In this document: piece by piece, positions 1-6,068 of the stretch
How positions within the stretch are numbered: the stretch's first letter is position 1
Layout of the letters: each line of letters starts with the position of its first letter
Assembly (NCBI GenBank): GCA_900543105.1
Contig: UQQA01000069.1
Location: forward strand, 1-13,499
Source: an uncultured Ruminococcus sp.
Lineage (GTDB): Bacteria; Bacillota; Clostridia; Oscillospirales; Ruminococcaceae
Reading direction: 5' to 3'
DNA length: 13,499 nucleotides
Program-made: the position numbers and the translations under genes
The notes under the pieces: model-generated
Told to the model about the DNA's origin: nothing
What the model saw: only the letters and a program-made list of their open reading frames with translations
Databases searched by the model: none

Positions 1-23
1 GAGGTTTTTAGAGGTTCCCTTTA
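1..23 (-). repeat. Terminal fragment of a second copy of the palindromic repeat
   Basis: The first 23 bases of the window are identical to 3614-3636, the outer end of the 170-bp palindromic element described at 3467-3636. The rest of this copy would lie beyond the left edge of the window. As in the full copy, identity ends exactly at the TAA stop codon of the adjacent minus-strand gene (here subunit I, stop at 21-23). The flanking bases differ between copies, so the identity belongs to the element and not to duplicated genes. Confidence 0.8.
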
Positions 24-1958
24 TTCTATGGTTTCATCATAGTTTATTTTAACGGGTGTAAACGGTGTGCCGCCGCCCGTGTAAAACCGTGAGAAGATCT
101 CGTAGAATTCAAGTCGGAGCGACTGGATACCTACGAGGAGGGCTTCAATGCCCATTACAAAAACGTTGCCGATAACAACGACTATCGGAACTGCGCCTGC
201 TGCCACCTGATCCGCAAGAGCCATTACAACGAGCATCATGGACGCATGGGAAAGAACGAAGCCGCCTACACGGACGAACGAAAGCGTATTCGTTGCATAT
301 CCGAGCAGGAACTCAAAAACTTCAAAGAAGTTAGCGGCGATAAAGTCGCCTACTCCGCCCTCCATGTGATATTTCCTGCCCCTTACCCAATAGGAAAGAG
401 GTTCACGCAGGAACATCGCAATGAGCGGAAGAACGATAAGGATAAGGACATAAGCGGTATTCACGATATGCACGCCGAAAAGCTCGCAAACCGCACCGGC
501 AAGTATCGAACCGAAGAACACGAAGCCAGCAATGCCGTTGTTGCTGAACAGCGCATTTTCATACTCCTTGTTCTTTATGCCGACGATAATGTTTATCATT
601 ATCGAGATGAACATTATGAATACGCCGATAACGATTCCTCCGATGAGGATAGTCGTAACGTTTTCCATTACCCTGAACGGCAGGAAGCTTATTCCGAGTG
701 CTTCGTAAACGGGATCGAGAAGATGCTCATAACCGAACACGCTTCCATAGATAAATCCGAATATCGCACCCGAAATACCTACTCTTGTAAGGATAGGCCC
801 GAGCGAGAAACGCTTGAACTTCCAGAGCAATGCGCCCAGAAGTGCAATGACAAGTCCGTGTCCGACATCGCCGAACATTATTCCGAAGAAAAGCGTATAT
901 GTGACGGCAACGAGCATTGTCGGGTTAACGCCGTTATATGCAGGAAGTCCGTACATTTCAACGAACATAGAGAACGGCTGGGCGAACTTGTTGTTGCGGA
1001 GCTTTATCGGAGGTGCAAGCTGACCGTTCGCATCGGCAGGCTGCATCACGACGGAAACGCCCTCCATATCATCGAAAAGCTTAAGGAACATATCCGAATC
1101 GCTCTTCGGTACGAAGCCGACAACTGCGAATTTGCCGTTTGTAACGGCCGCTTTGCTTCGCAGGTCGAAGTTATCGTGACGTGATTTATAGTGCGTGAAA
1201 AGCTCGTCCAGATGCTTAATCTCGCCGTCCGTATACTCGGAAATGCTCTTGTCGAGAGCGTCTTTTTTTTCGGTGAAATCCTTTATCTTTGCGGCAAGCT
1301 CCGCAACAGCGTCCTCGGACGTGCCGTGTACGAAATCGGCGATCCTTATACGTTCAAAGTAGAGCGACTTGAAAATACCGTCCACTTCTTCCGCACAGGA
1401 AACAGGGGTGATATAAAGTCCCCAGTAATACTCGGTCTCCTCGGTGAAATACTCGAAATAGAACGTTTTATCGTCATAATACGGCAGTTTGTTGTAGCTG
1501 TCGACAGGGAGCCGTCCGAAACGCACCTTGATATGCTCGCAGGAAAAAAGCTTTTCAAAATCAGCGTCAAGACCTTTAAGGTGCTGCACCTGATTGAGCG
1601 CTCGTTCATACTCGCCGATGCTGTCGGTGACTTCGGTTCTCTGCTTTGCAAGCTCTTTGAGCTTTTCAAGAACACCGTCAACGTATTTTCCGTCTTTTGT
1701 GAGGTTTTCGTTAAAATCCTTGCTGACTTCAACGCTGCCGATCCTGACATTCGCCAATGCGGAGATCTCTGTCATCTTTCGCAGGATACTGTTATAAGGG
1801 TTTTCTTCTTTGAGCGAGGAAAAACCTTTGCTTTTGGCATTTGCCCCTACCGCAGATTCGATGTGAAAGCAGCCGCATTCGGAAAGCTTTTCAAGCACCG
1901 CATCAAGGTCTTTCGTCAGACCCGCAATGTTGACAAATTCCATTTTTTCAATTGACAT
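21..1958 (-). CDS. ntpI: V-type ATP synthase subunit I (a-subunit homologue)
   Basis: This is the membrane stator subunit of a bacterial V/A-type ATPase. It forms the ion half-channels beside the rotor ring and is inferred to carry H+ or Na+; the ion cannot be told without the K subunit. The protein has 645 residues, usual for the family. Residues 1 to about 335 form the cytoplasmic, partly coiled-coil arm (around 80-125 and 215-250). From about 345 there are seven or eight hydrophobic membrane segments. The family motif FFGIMFGDVGHGL is at 357-369. Arg563 in LSFVRVGGF and Arg615 in SLRLEFYE match by motif the two essential arginines known in yeast Vph1 and Enterococcus NtpI. Glu605 lies between them. 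The ATG follows a GGTGAG site that begins just after the subunit C stop, with 19 nt between the genes. The stop codon abuts a repeat end, so the next V-ATPase genes, probably K onward, would lie past the window edge. Confidence 0.95.
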   Translation of the reverse strand: MSIEKMEFVNIAGLTKDLDAVLEKLSECGCFHIESAVGANAKSKGFSSLKEENPYNSILRKMTEISALANVRIGSVEVSKDFNENLTKDGKYVDGVLEKLKELAKQRTEVTDSIGEYERALNQVQHLKGLDADFEKLFSCEHIKVRFGRLPVDSYNKLPYYDDKTFYFEYFTEETEYYWGLYITPVSCAEEVDGIFKSLYFERIRIADFVHGTSEDAVAELAAKIKDFTEKKDALDKSISEYTDGEIKHLDELFTHYKSRHDNFDLRSKAAVTNGKFAVVGFVPKSDSDMFLKLFDDMEGVSVVMQPADANGQLAPPIKLRNNKFAQPFSMFVEMYGLPAYNGVNPTMLVAVTYTLFFGIMFGDVGHGLVIALLGALLWKFKRFSLGPILTRVGISGAIFGFIYGSVFGYEHLLDPVYEALGISFLPFRVMENVTTILIGGIVIGVFIMFISIMINIIVGIKNKEYENALFSNNGIAGFVFFGSILAGAVCELFGVHIVNTAYVLILIVLPLIAMFLREPLSYWVRGRKYHMEGGVGDFIAANFFEVFEFLLGYATNTLSFVRVGGFVLSHASMMLVVMALADQVAAGAVPIVVVIGNVFVMGIEALLVGIQSLRLEFYEIFSRFYTGGGTPFTPVKINYDETIE

Positions 1959-1977
1959 AAAAACAGCTCACCCCTTT

Positions 1978-3048
1978 TTATACTATTATCAAAGATTCTA
2001 TCTGCTTTGAGGGAACGCCGTAACGAACGCCCTCGATAATGCTTATCAGATTGTGAAGCTCCACTCCCATAAGGTACATGAACGCATAAACGCTTACCGA
2101 TGCCGCCTGCGAATCCCTGAGTGCCGCCTTTGCATACTTGAAGCGAAGCTTGCTCGCTGCAAGCTCAAGATCGTCAGCGTCCTTGCTGTCAAGTCCGTTT
2201 TCGGCGATAACTCTGCCGTAATAGGTCTTGGAAAAGCGCTTGATGAACTCTTCACCGCTGCCCGATGAATACAGATCCTCAAGCTTTGCTTTGGACATTC
2301 TTCCCTCAAAGGAGAAGGTCTTATCGAATATTTCTTTTTCATCGCTGCCGAAGAATTCTTTCAGTCGGTAAGCATTGATGATATTGATAAGATCGATATC
2401 GGTCAGTATCATAAGGTCAAGCTTTTCCGCCTCGGTCTTTCGATAATGCTTTGAAGCTTCAACAAGTCCCTCGTAATAGTAGCTGCGCAGGACATATTCG
2501 CACTTGCCGCAGTCGATACGTCCGTTTTCATCGGTCGGAACGTCTTTGAGAAGCTCATAGTAGCGTGTTTTCTTCAAAAATTCGAGCAGCTCGGCGAATG
2601 AACGTACCTTTGCTATTTCGATAAGGTCGAACGAAGTCATTCCGTTGAGATAAATGGGTATGCTTTCGATCTGCCCCTCCGAATCGGCGTTGATGAAGCG
2701 CATACAGCTAAGGATTATGTCGATCTCGGCGGAAACTATCTTGAAATTGTAAAATTCCTGCCGCCCGATGCGCTCAAAACCCGTTATTCTGCCGTAAAGC
2801 TCAAAGTTATAACGCTGCAAAAGGCTTTCGAGGAAGCCTCTGTGTATCGTATTTACATCGACCGAAGCCAATATCGTGCTGTAGTGCGTATTTTTTTTGA
2901 GGTAATCCGCAATATCGGCAACGCTCTGCTTTGTTACAAGCTCGGCATAGTCCTCTGCGGTAACACGCTTTCCGTACATTGCACGTATCTTTGCAACGGT
3001 CGCATAATATTTGCCCTTGGTATAAGAGCCGTGCTTTTTGTTACTCAC
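1978..3048 (-). CDS. ntpC: V-type ATP synthase subunit C (AC39/d-type)
   Basis: This 356-residue soluble protein matches the V-ATPase subunit C/d family (AC39-type), which couples the central rotor stalk to the membrane ring. It is mostly alpha-helical with no membrane segment or signal peptide. The N-terminal stretch (GKYYATVAKIRAM, 12-24) and the C-terminal region with HNLISIIEGVRYG (332-344) are typical; near the C-terminus homologues carry the same 'ExxN/L..IIRG.R.G' pattern. The start codon is GTG at 3046-3048, preceded by AGAGGG with 6 nt spacing, so the rarer start is well supported. The gene begins 15 nt after the upstream small subunit and ends 19 nt before subunit I. That spacing indicates one transcript. 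Confidence 0.9.
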   Translation of the reverse strand: MSNKKHGSYTKGKYYATVAKIRAMYGKRVTAEDYAELVTKQSVADIADYLKKNTHYSTILASVDVNTIHRGFLESLLQRYNFELYGRITGFERIGRQEFYNFKIVSAEIDIILSCMRFINADSEGQIESIPIYLNGMTSFDLIEIAKVRSFAELLEFLKKTRYYELLKDVPTDENGRIDCGKCEYVLRSYYYEGLVEASKHYRKTEAEKLDLMILTDIDLINIINAYRLKEFFGSDEKEIFDKTFSFEGRMSKAKLEDLYSSGSGEEFIKRFSKTYYGRVIAENGLDSKDADDLELAASKLRFKYAKAALRDSQAASVSVYAFMYLMGVELHNLISIIEGVRYGVPSKQIESLIIV

Positions 3049-3063
3049 AACGATCCCTCTTTA

Positions 3064-3378
3064 TCAGCCGTTTACGATCGCATGGAAGATATCCTCTTCC
3101 CAGCTTCCGTGACGGTTCTCATACACGTCTTTAAGACGTTCGATCTCCTTTTCGCCCTCGGCATTGATAGCATCAAGCTTCTTGTCGGCTTCAGCTTTTT
3201 CCTTCTCTCCGATCTCTTTGAGGGTCGCATCGGCAGCCTTTATGCGGGATTCAATGATCTTTTCCTGCTGCTCCTTTGCGCCTGCGATGATAAGATTGCG
3301 CTGTTTTTCAGCTTCGGCAAGCTTTTCCGAAGCATTTTTATCGATCTCGAGAATGCTCTGGATAATATTTTCGTCCAT
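3064..3378 (-). CDS. V-type ATPase small peripheral-stalk subunit (G/H-like coiled coil)
   Basis: This 104-residue protein is rich in Glu, Lys and Ala. It shows one long predicted coiled coil (about residues 8-90) with no membrane segment or cysteine. Size, composition and position at the head of a C-I gene set fit the V/A-ATPase subunit variously named G, H or F in bacterial operons. That subunit pairs with subunit E to form the peripheral stalk. The ATG at 3376-3378 is preceded by AAAGGA, about 13 nt upstream, a rather long spacing. I see no convincing sigma-A promoter between this gene and the PFL-family gene upstream. Coiled coils are poor markers of identity, so the assignment rests largely on the neighbours. 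Confidence 0.8.
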   Translation of the reverse strand: MDENIIQSILEIDKNASEKLAEAEKQRNLIIAGAKEQQEKIIESRIKAADATLKEIGEKEKAEADKKLDAINAEGEKEIERLKDVYENRHGSWEEDIFHAIVNG

Positions 3379-3432
3379 AACTTACGATCATTCCTTTCTT
3401 TAAGTCTGACTTTGTGTTCGGCAACTGCAAAA

Positions 3433-3467
3433 CCCATGCTGTTTTGTCGGCAGCATGGGCATTTTTT
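3433..3467. terminator. Hairpin with flanking T/A runs upstream of the V-ATPase genes
   Basis: CCCATGCTG (3433-3441) pairs perfectly with CAGCATGGG (3451-3459) around a 9-nt loop. On the plus strand a run of six T follows (3462-3467), but no plus-strand gene lies upstream. On the minus strand, the direction of the V-ATPase and PFL genes, only four T follow the stem. It could be a weak intrinsic terminator or attenuator before the V-ATPase genes, or it could block antisense transcription. The plus-strand T run adjoins the palindromic element. Confidence 0.5.
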
Positions 3468-3636
3468 AGGGGTTCTCTAAAAACCGGAACACGAGCAAAT
3501 TTTCGTTGGGACTTTGCGCAGCTTCAAGGCAGCGAAACGCAGTAAATACTTGATGTATTTCAAGTTTCGCTAACGCGGAAGATGCGCAAAGTCGTAGAAA
3601 ATTTGCCGTGAGGGAGGTTTTTAGAGGTTCCCTTTA
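3467..3636. repeat. 170-bp imperfect palindromic element, MITE-like
   Basis: The two halves are near reverse complements. Paired blocks are: CTCTAAAAACC 3475-3485 with 3616-3626; GCAAATTTTC 3495-3504 with 3597-3606; GACTTTGCGCA 3510-3520 with 3583-3593; AGCGAAAC 3531-3538 with 3564-3571; AAATAC 3544-3549 with 3555-3560, closing a 5-nt loop. No ORF is carried. The element can be drawn as flanked by TA on both sides (3467-3468 and 3635-3636), as expected of elements moved by IS630/Tc1-mariner-type transposases; this is inference. The right end supplies or regenerates the TAA stop of the PFL-family gene. Part of a second copy is at 1-23. It could equally be an unusually large REP-type intercistronic hairpin. 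Confidence 0.85.
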
Positions 3637-4989
3637 GTTTTTAAGGCTGTGGAGGGGGGCAGGGATCTGTCCGCCTCTGTTGATGAACTTGGCAGGCGAA
3701 TACTTGTTTACGCTCATAACGGGGCCTTTGCCGAAAAGTCCGCCCCAATCGAGGAACTCGCCCTCATTCATTCCGATAGCAGGGATAACTCTTACTGCTG
3801 TGGTCTTGTTGTTTACCATACCGATAGCAGCTTCATCGGCGATGATAGCGGAGATAACTTCCGCAGTCGTATCGCCCGGAATTACTATCATATCAAGACC
3901 AACGGAGCATACAGCCGTCATAGCTTCGAGCTTTTCTATCCTGAGCGAACCGCAAACGGCAGCATCGATCATTCCTGCGTCCTCGGACACGGGGATAAAT
4001 GCGCCGGAAAGTCCGCCGACCTTTGAGCAAGCCATTACGCCGCCCTTTTTAACCGCATCATTGAGCAGTGCGAGCGCAGCAGTAGTACCGCAGCAGCCGC
4101 AGCTTTCAAGACCTATCTCCTCGAGGATATGCGCAACGGAGTCGCCGACTGCCGGAGTTGGTGCGAGCGAAAGGTCAACGATGCCGAACGGAACGCCGAG
4201 GCGCTTTGAAGCCTCTGTGCCGACGAGCTGACCGACTCTTGTTATCTTATATGCAGTCTTTTTTATGATATCGGATATCTGTGTGATATCAGCATCGGGG
4301 TACTTGGAAAGTGCGGAGCGGACAACGCCGGGACCCGAAACGCCGACATTTATCATACAGTCACGCTCACCGACACCGTGGTAAGCGCCTGCCATAAACG
4401 GGTTATCGTCAACGGAGTTGCAGAAAACAACGAGCTTTGCAGCACCGAAGCACTGGTTATCGATAGTTTTTTCTGCGCACTCACGGACGATGCCGCCCAT
4501 AAGCTTTACGGCATCAAGGTTGATACCGCTCTTTGTCGAGCCGATATTTACCGAAGAGCAAACGCAGCTTGTCGATGCGAGAGCCTCGGGTATGGAATTG
4601 ATGAGCTTTTCATCTCCGGCAGCGAAGCCGTTCTGAACGAGTGCGGAATATCCGCCAATGAGGTTTACGCCGACAGCCTTTGCAGCCTTTTCCATTGTAA
4701 GCGCAAACTTTACAGGGCTTTCCTTGCAGGCAGCGGAAACCATTGCGATAGGCGTAACGGAAAGACGCTTATTGATGATAGGAACGCCGAATTCCTTTTC
4801 GATATCCTCGCCGACCTTAACGAGATCCTTTGCGCAGGTCGTGATCTTATCGTAAATTTTATCACAAGCCTTGTCGATGTCGCTGTCGATACAGTCGAGG
4901 AGCGAAATGCCCATCGTGATCGTTCTGATATCAAGACATTCGTCCTGTATCATTCTTATTGTTTCAAGTATATCGTGTACATTAAGCAT
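3634..4989 (-). CDS. PFL family protein (DUF711/UPF0210)
   Basis: This 451-residue soluble protein matches the DUF711/UPF0210 family, called 'PFL family' because of its relation to the pyruvate formate-lyase fold. No enzymatic activity is established that I can name. Recognisable family stretches include the N-terminal LETIRMIQDECLDIRTITMG (residues 8-27), GGYSALVQNG (about 117-126), the cysteine-rich ESCGCCGTTAALALLND (about 294-310), and the C-terminal RGGQIPAPLHSLKN (438-451). The gene starts 33 nt after the ACT-domain gene with GGAG about 9 nt upstream of its ATG, so the two are almost certainly cotranscribed. The ACT-PFL pair is a conserved bacterial neighbourhood, which suggests the ACT protein binds a small ligand for or with this protein. 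The TAA stop coincides with the end of the palindromic repeat. Family is certain; function is unknown. Confidence 0.92.
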   Translation of the reverse strand: MLNVHDILETIRMIQDECLDIRTITMGISLLDCIDSDIDKACDKIYDKITTCAKDLVKVGEDIEKEFGVPIINKRLSVTPIAMVSAACKESPVKFALTMEKAAKAVGVNLIGGYSALVQNGFAAGDEKLINSIPEALASTSCVCSSVNIGSTKSGINLDAVKLMGGIVRECAEKTIDNQCFGAAKLVVFCNSVDDNPFMAGAYHGVGERDCMINVGVSGPGVVRSALSKYPDADITQISDIIKKTAYKITRVGQLVGTEASKRLGVPFGIVDLSLAPTPAVGDSVAHILEEIGLESCGCCGTTAALALLNDAVKKGGVMACSKVGGLSGAFIPVSEDAGMIDAAVCGSLRIEKLEAMTAVCSVGLDMIVIPGDTTAEVISAIIADEAAIGMVNNKTTAVRVIPAIGMNEGEFLDWGGLFGKGPVMSVNKYSPAKFINRGGQIPAPLHSLKN

Positions 4990-5022
4990 TTAATATAACT
5001 CCAGTTCTGAAAAATACGTCAC

Positions 5023-5292
5023 TCAGACGGTATGCATCGTGTTGAAGATCTCTTCGTGCATTGTATTTATTTTAAGACCCATGCTGTCCCCGAGAGCGGT
5101 CATTCTGTCAACAAGCTCCGCAAAGCTCTTGTCAAGCTTCGAGATATCAACAAGCATTATCATAGCGAACATATCCTGAAGTACGCTCTGGGTCACTTCG
5201 GTAACGTTAGCATTGAATTCAGCGCAGATACCGCTGACCTTTGCAAGAATACCGACTGTATCCTTACCAACAACAGTTATAACAGCTCTCAT
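5023..5292 (-). CDS. ACT domain-containing protein (UPF0237 type)
   Basis: This 89-residue protein consists of a single ACT domain and nothing else. The first strand and ligand loop, VITVVGKDTVGILAKVSG (residues 4-21), carry the typical GKD..GI pattern. They are followed by the NANVTEVTQSVLQDMFAMIM strand region at about 28-47. ACT domains bind amino acids or similar small ligands, usually as dimers. Stand-alone members of this kind usually precede a PFL-family/DUF711 gene, as here. The ATG follows GGAGG with 9-nt spacing, and a promoter is visible at 5339-5347. The gene diverges from the Lrp-type regulator gene. A GcvR-like regulatory role is possible by fold, but I have no sequence evidence for a specific partner or ligand. 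Confidence 0.92.
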   Translation of the reverse strand: MRAVITVVGKDTVGILAKVSGICAEFNANVTEVTQSVLQDMFAMIMLVDISKLDKSFAELVDRMTALGDSMGLKINTMHEEIFNTMHTV

Positions 5293-5338
5293 AGAAAGAA
5301 ACCTCCGAAAATAATTTTATAAACAATATATACAAGAT

Positions 5339-5347
5339 ATTATATCA
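5339..5347 (-). promoter_or_regulatory. Extended -10 promoter of the ACT-PFL operon
   Basis: On the minus strand the sequence reads TGATATAAT, an extended -10 (TGn plus consensus TATAAT), within TTGTGATATAAT. The expected -35 region near 5362-5367 is only AT-rich with no clear TTGACA, which is common when the extended -10 is present. The start would be about 5332, giving a leader of roughly 40 nt with a GGAGG site. Confidence 0.65.
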
Positions 5348-5498
5348 CAACCTTTTCCGCAAAAATAGACTAAATTTAAACAAATTTAAAGTTAAATTAT
5401 TAACGAACTTGTGACTTATACTCTTTTTCCACCTTGCACCGTAATTTTTGTCAGAAATGACGATTTGAAAAGCCTTTGCAAAATGTCAAAAAAAATTG

Positions 5499-5528
5499 TA
5501 GACTTTGCTTTTCTTATGTGCTATAATA
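5499..5528 (+). promoter_or_regulatory. Promoter of the Lrp-aminotransferase-ispE operon
   Basis: A consensus -10 TATAAT at 5523-5528 is preceded by TGC, making it an extended -10. A weak -35, TAGACT at 5499-5504, sits 18 bp upstream. The transcript should begin near 5535, a few bases before the dyad at 5538-5562. Confidence 0.7.
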
Positions 5529-5537
5529 ATATGTATC

Positions 5538-5562
5538 GCAGCAAACCGATAAAATTTGCTGC
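5538..5562 (+). promoter_or_regulatory. Perfect 8-bp dyad at the 5' end of the lrp-like leader
   Basis: GCAGCAAA (5538-5545) and TTTGCTGC (5555-5562) are perfect inverted repeats separated by 9 nt. The dyad starts only about 3 nt past the expected transcription start. That position fits an operator for autorepression, as many Lrp/AsnC proteins act, or an mRNA 5'-end stabilising hairpin. It is not a terminator because no T run follows. The ribosome binding site (AAAGGA, near 5574-5579) lies outside it. Confidence 0.5.
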
Positions 5563-5588
5563 AGATCTGAAAAAAAGGATGGGTTGTA

Positions 5589-6068
5589 ATGGACAATATT
5601 TTAAAACTCCTCAAGCAGAACGCTCGGCTTTCCAACAAGGAAATCGCCTCAATGACCGGCAGCACCGAAGAAGCGGTCGCGGCAAAGATAAAAGAATATG
5701 AAAGCAGCGGCGTTATAAAGGGCTATTCCGCCATCCTCAATGACGAACTCGCAGACAAGGACAACGTTACCGCATTCATCGCAGTAAAGGTAACTCCTAC
5801 GGCTGAATTCGGCTTTGACGCTATTGCCAAGAAAATTTTATCATACGGAGAAGTTGAGAGCCTCACGCTCATGTCGGGCGCATTCGACCTCGCCGTTACC
5901 ATAAGCGGCACAAACTATAAGGAGATCGCTCTGTTCGTTGCACAGCGTCTTTCCACTATTGAGGGCATCGTATCAACATCTACGCACTTCTTCCTCAAAA
6001 AATACAAGGATAAGGGCTTTATGATAAATGCCGATGACAAAGATGAAAGGAGTTTCGTTTCTCCATGA
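5589..6068 (+). CDS. Lrp/AsnC family transcriptional regulator
   Basis: This 159-residue protein has the usual Lrp/AsnC layout. An N-terminal winged helix-turn-helix (about residues 3-50, with LSNKEIASMTGSTEEAVAAK as the helix-turn-helix) is followed by a RAM/AsnC ligand-binding domain (about 60-140, with GEVESLTLMSGAFDLAVTI and IEGIVSTSTHFFLKKY). Such proteins form dimers to octamers and change DNA binding when they bind amino acids. The C-terminal tail after about residue 140 is short and charged. The ATG follows AAGGA with 9-nt spacing. Its last bases overlap the aminotransferase start (ATGA arrangement at 6065-6068), so the regulator and enzyme are translationally coupled. The likely targets are its own operon and perhaps the divergent ACT-PFL genes; the ligand is unknown. 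Confidence 0.92.
   Translation: MDNILKLLKQNARLSNKEIASMTGSTEEAVAAKIKEYESSGVIKGYSAILNDELADKDNVTAFIAVKVTPTAEFGFDAIAKKILSYGEVESLTLMSGAFDLAVTISGTNYKEIALFVAQRLSTIEGIVSTSTHFFLKKYKDKGFMINADDKDERSFVSP

Larger units (their letters stand above)
5293..5588. promoter_or_regulatory. Divergent AT-rich control region
   Basis: This 296-bp gap separates two diverging operons and has no convincing gene. It holds the promoter of the ACT gene (-10 at 5339-5344), a tandem AT-rich repeat (AAATTTAAA at 5372-5380 and 5382-5390), a short dyad GTCA-GAAA-TGAC near 5450-5461, the lrp-like promoter (5499-5528), and a perfect 8-bp dyad at 5538-5562. The AAATTTAAA pair lies just upstream of the expected -35 of the ACT promoter. 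It could act as an UP element or as a binding site for the Lrp-type regulator. I see no known riboswitch or T-box fold. Confidence 0.5.

Noticed and set aside
246..1184. 312-codon plus-strand open frame opposite the subunit I gene
   Set aside because: It lies wholly antisense to a clear subunit I gene, has Arg/His/Cys-rich low-complexity composition, no ribosome binding site and no recognisable domain.
1191..1955. 254-codon plus-strand open frame opposite the subunit I N-terminus
   Set aside because: Antisense shadow of a conserved coding region; no promoter, ribosome binding site or domain.
2842..3480. 212-codon plus-strand open frame across the C and stalk-subunit genes
   Set aside because: It runs antisense over two real genes and their gap; its hydrophobic content reflects the complement of charged coiled-coil codons.
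3467..3636. CRISPR repeat or toxin-antitoxin RNA
   Set aside because: The structure is one large palindrome, not spaced short repeats, and no partner ORF or cas gene is present.
4378..4998. 206-codon plus-strand open frame inside the PFL-family gene
   Set aside because: Shadow of a highly conserved minus-strand gene, without its own signals.
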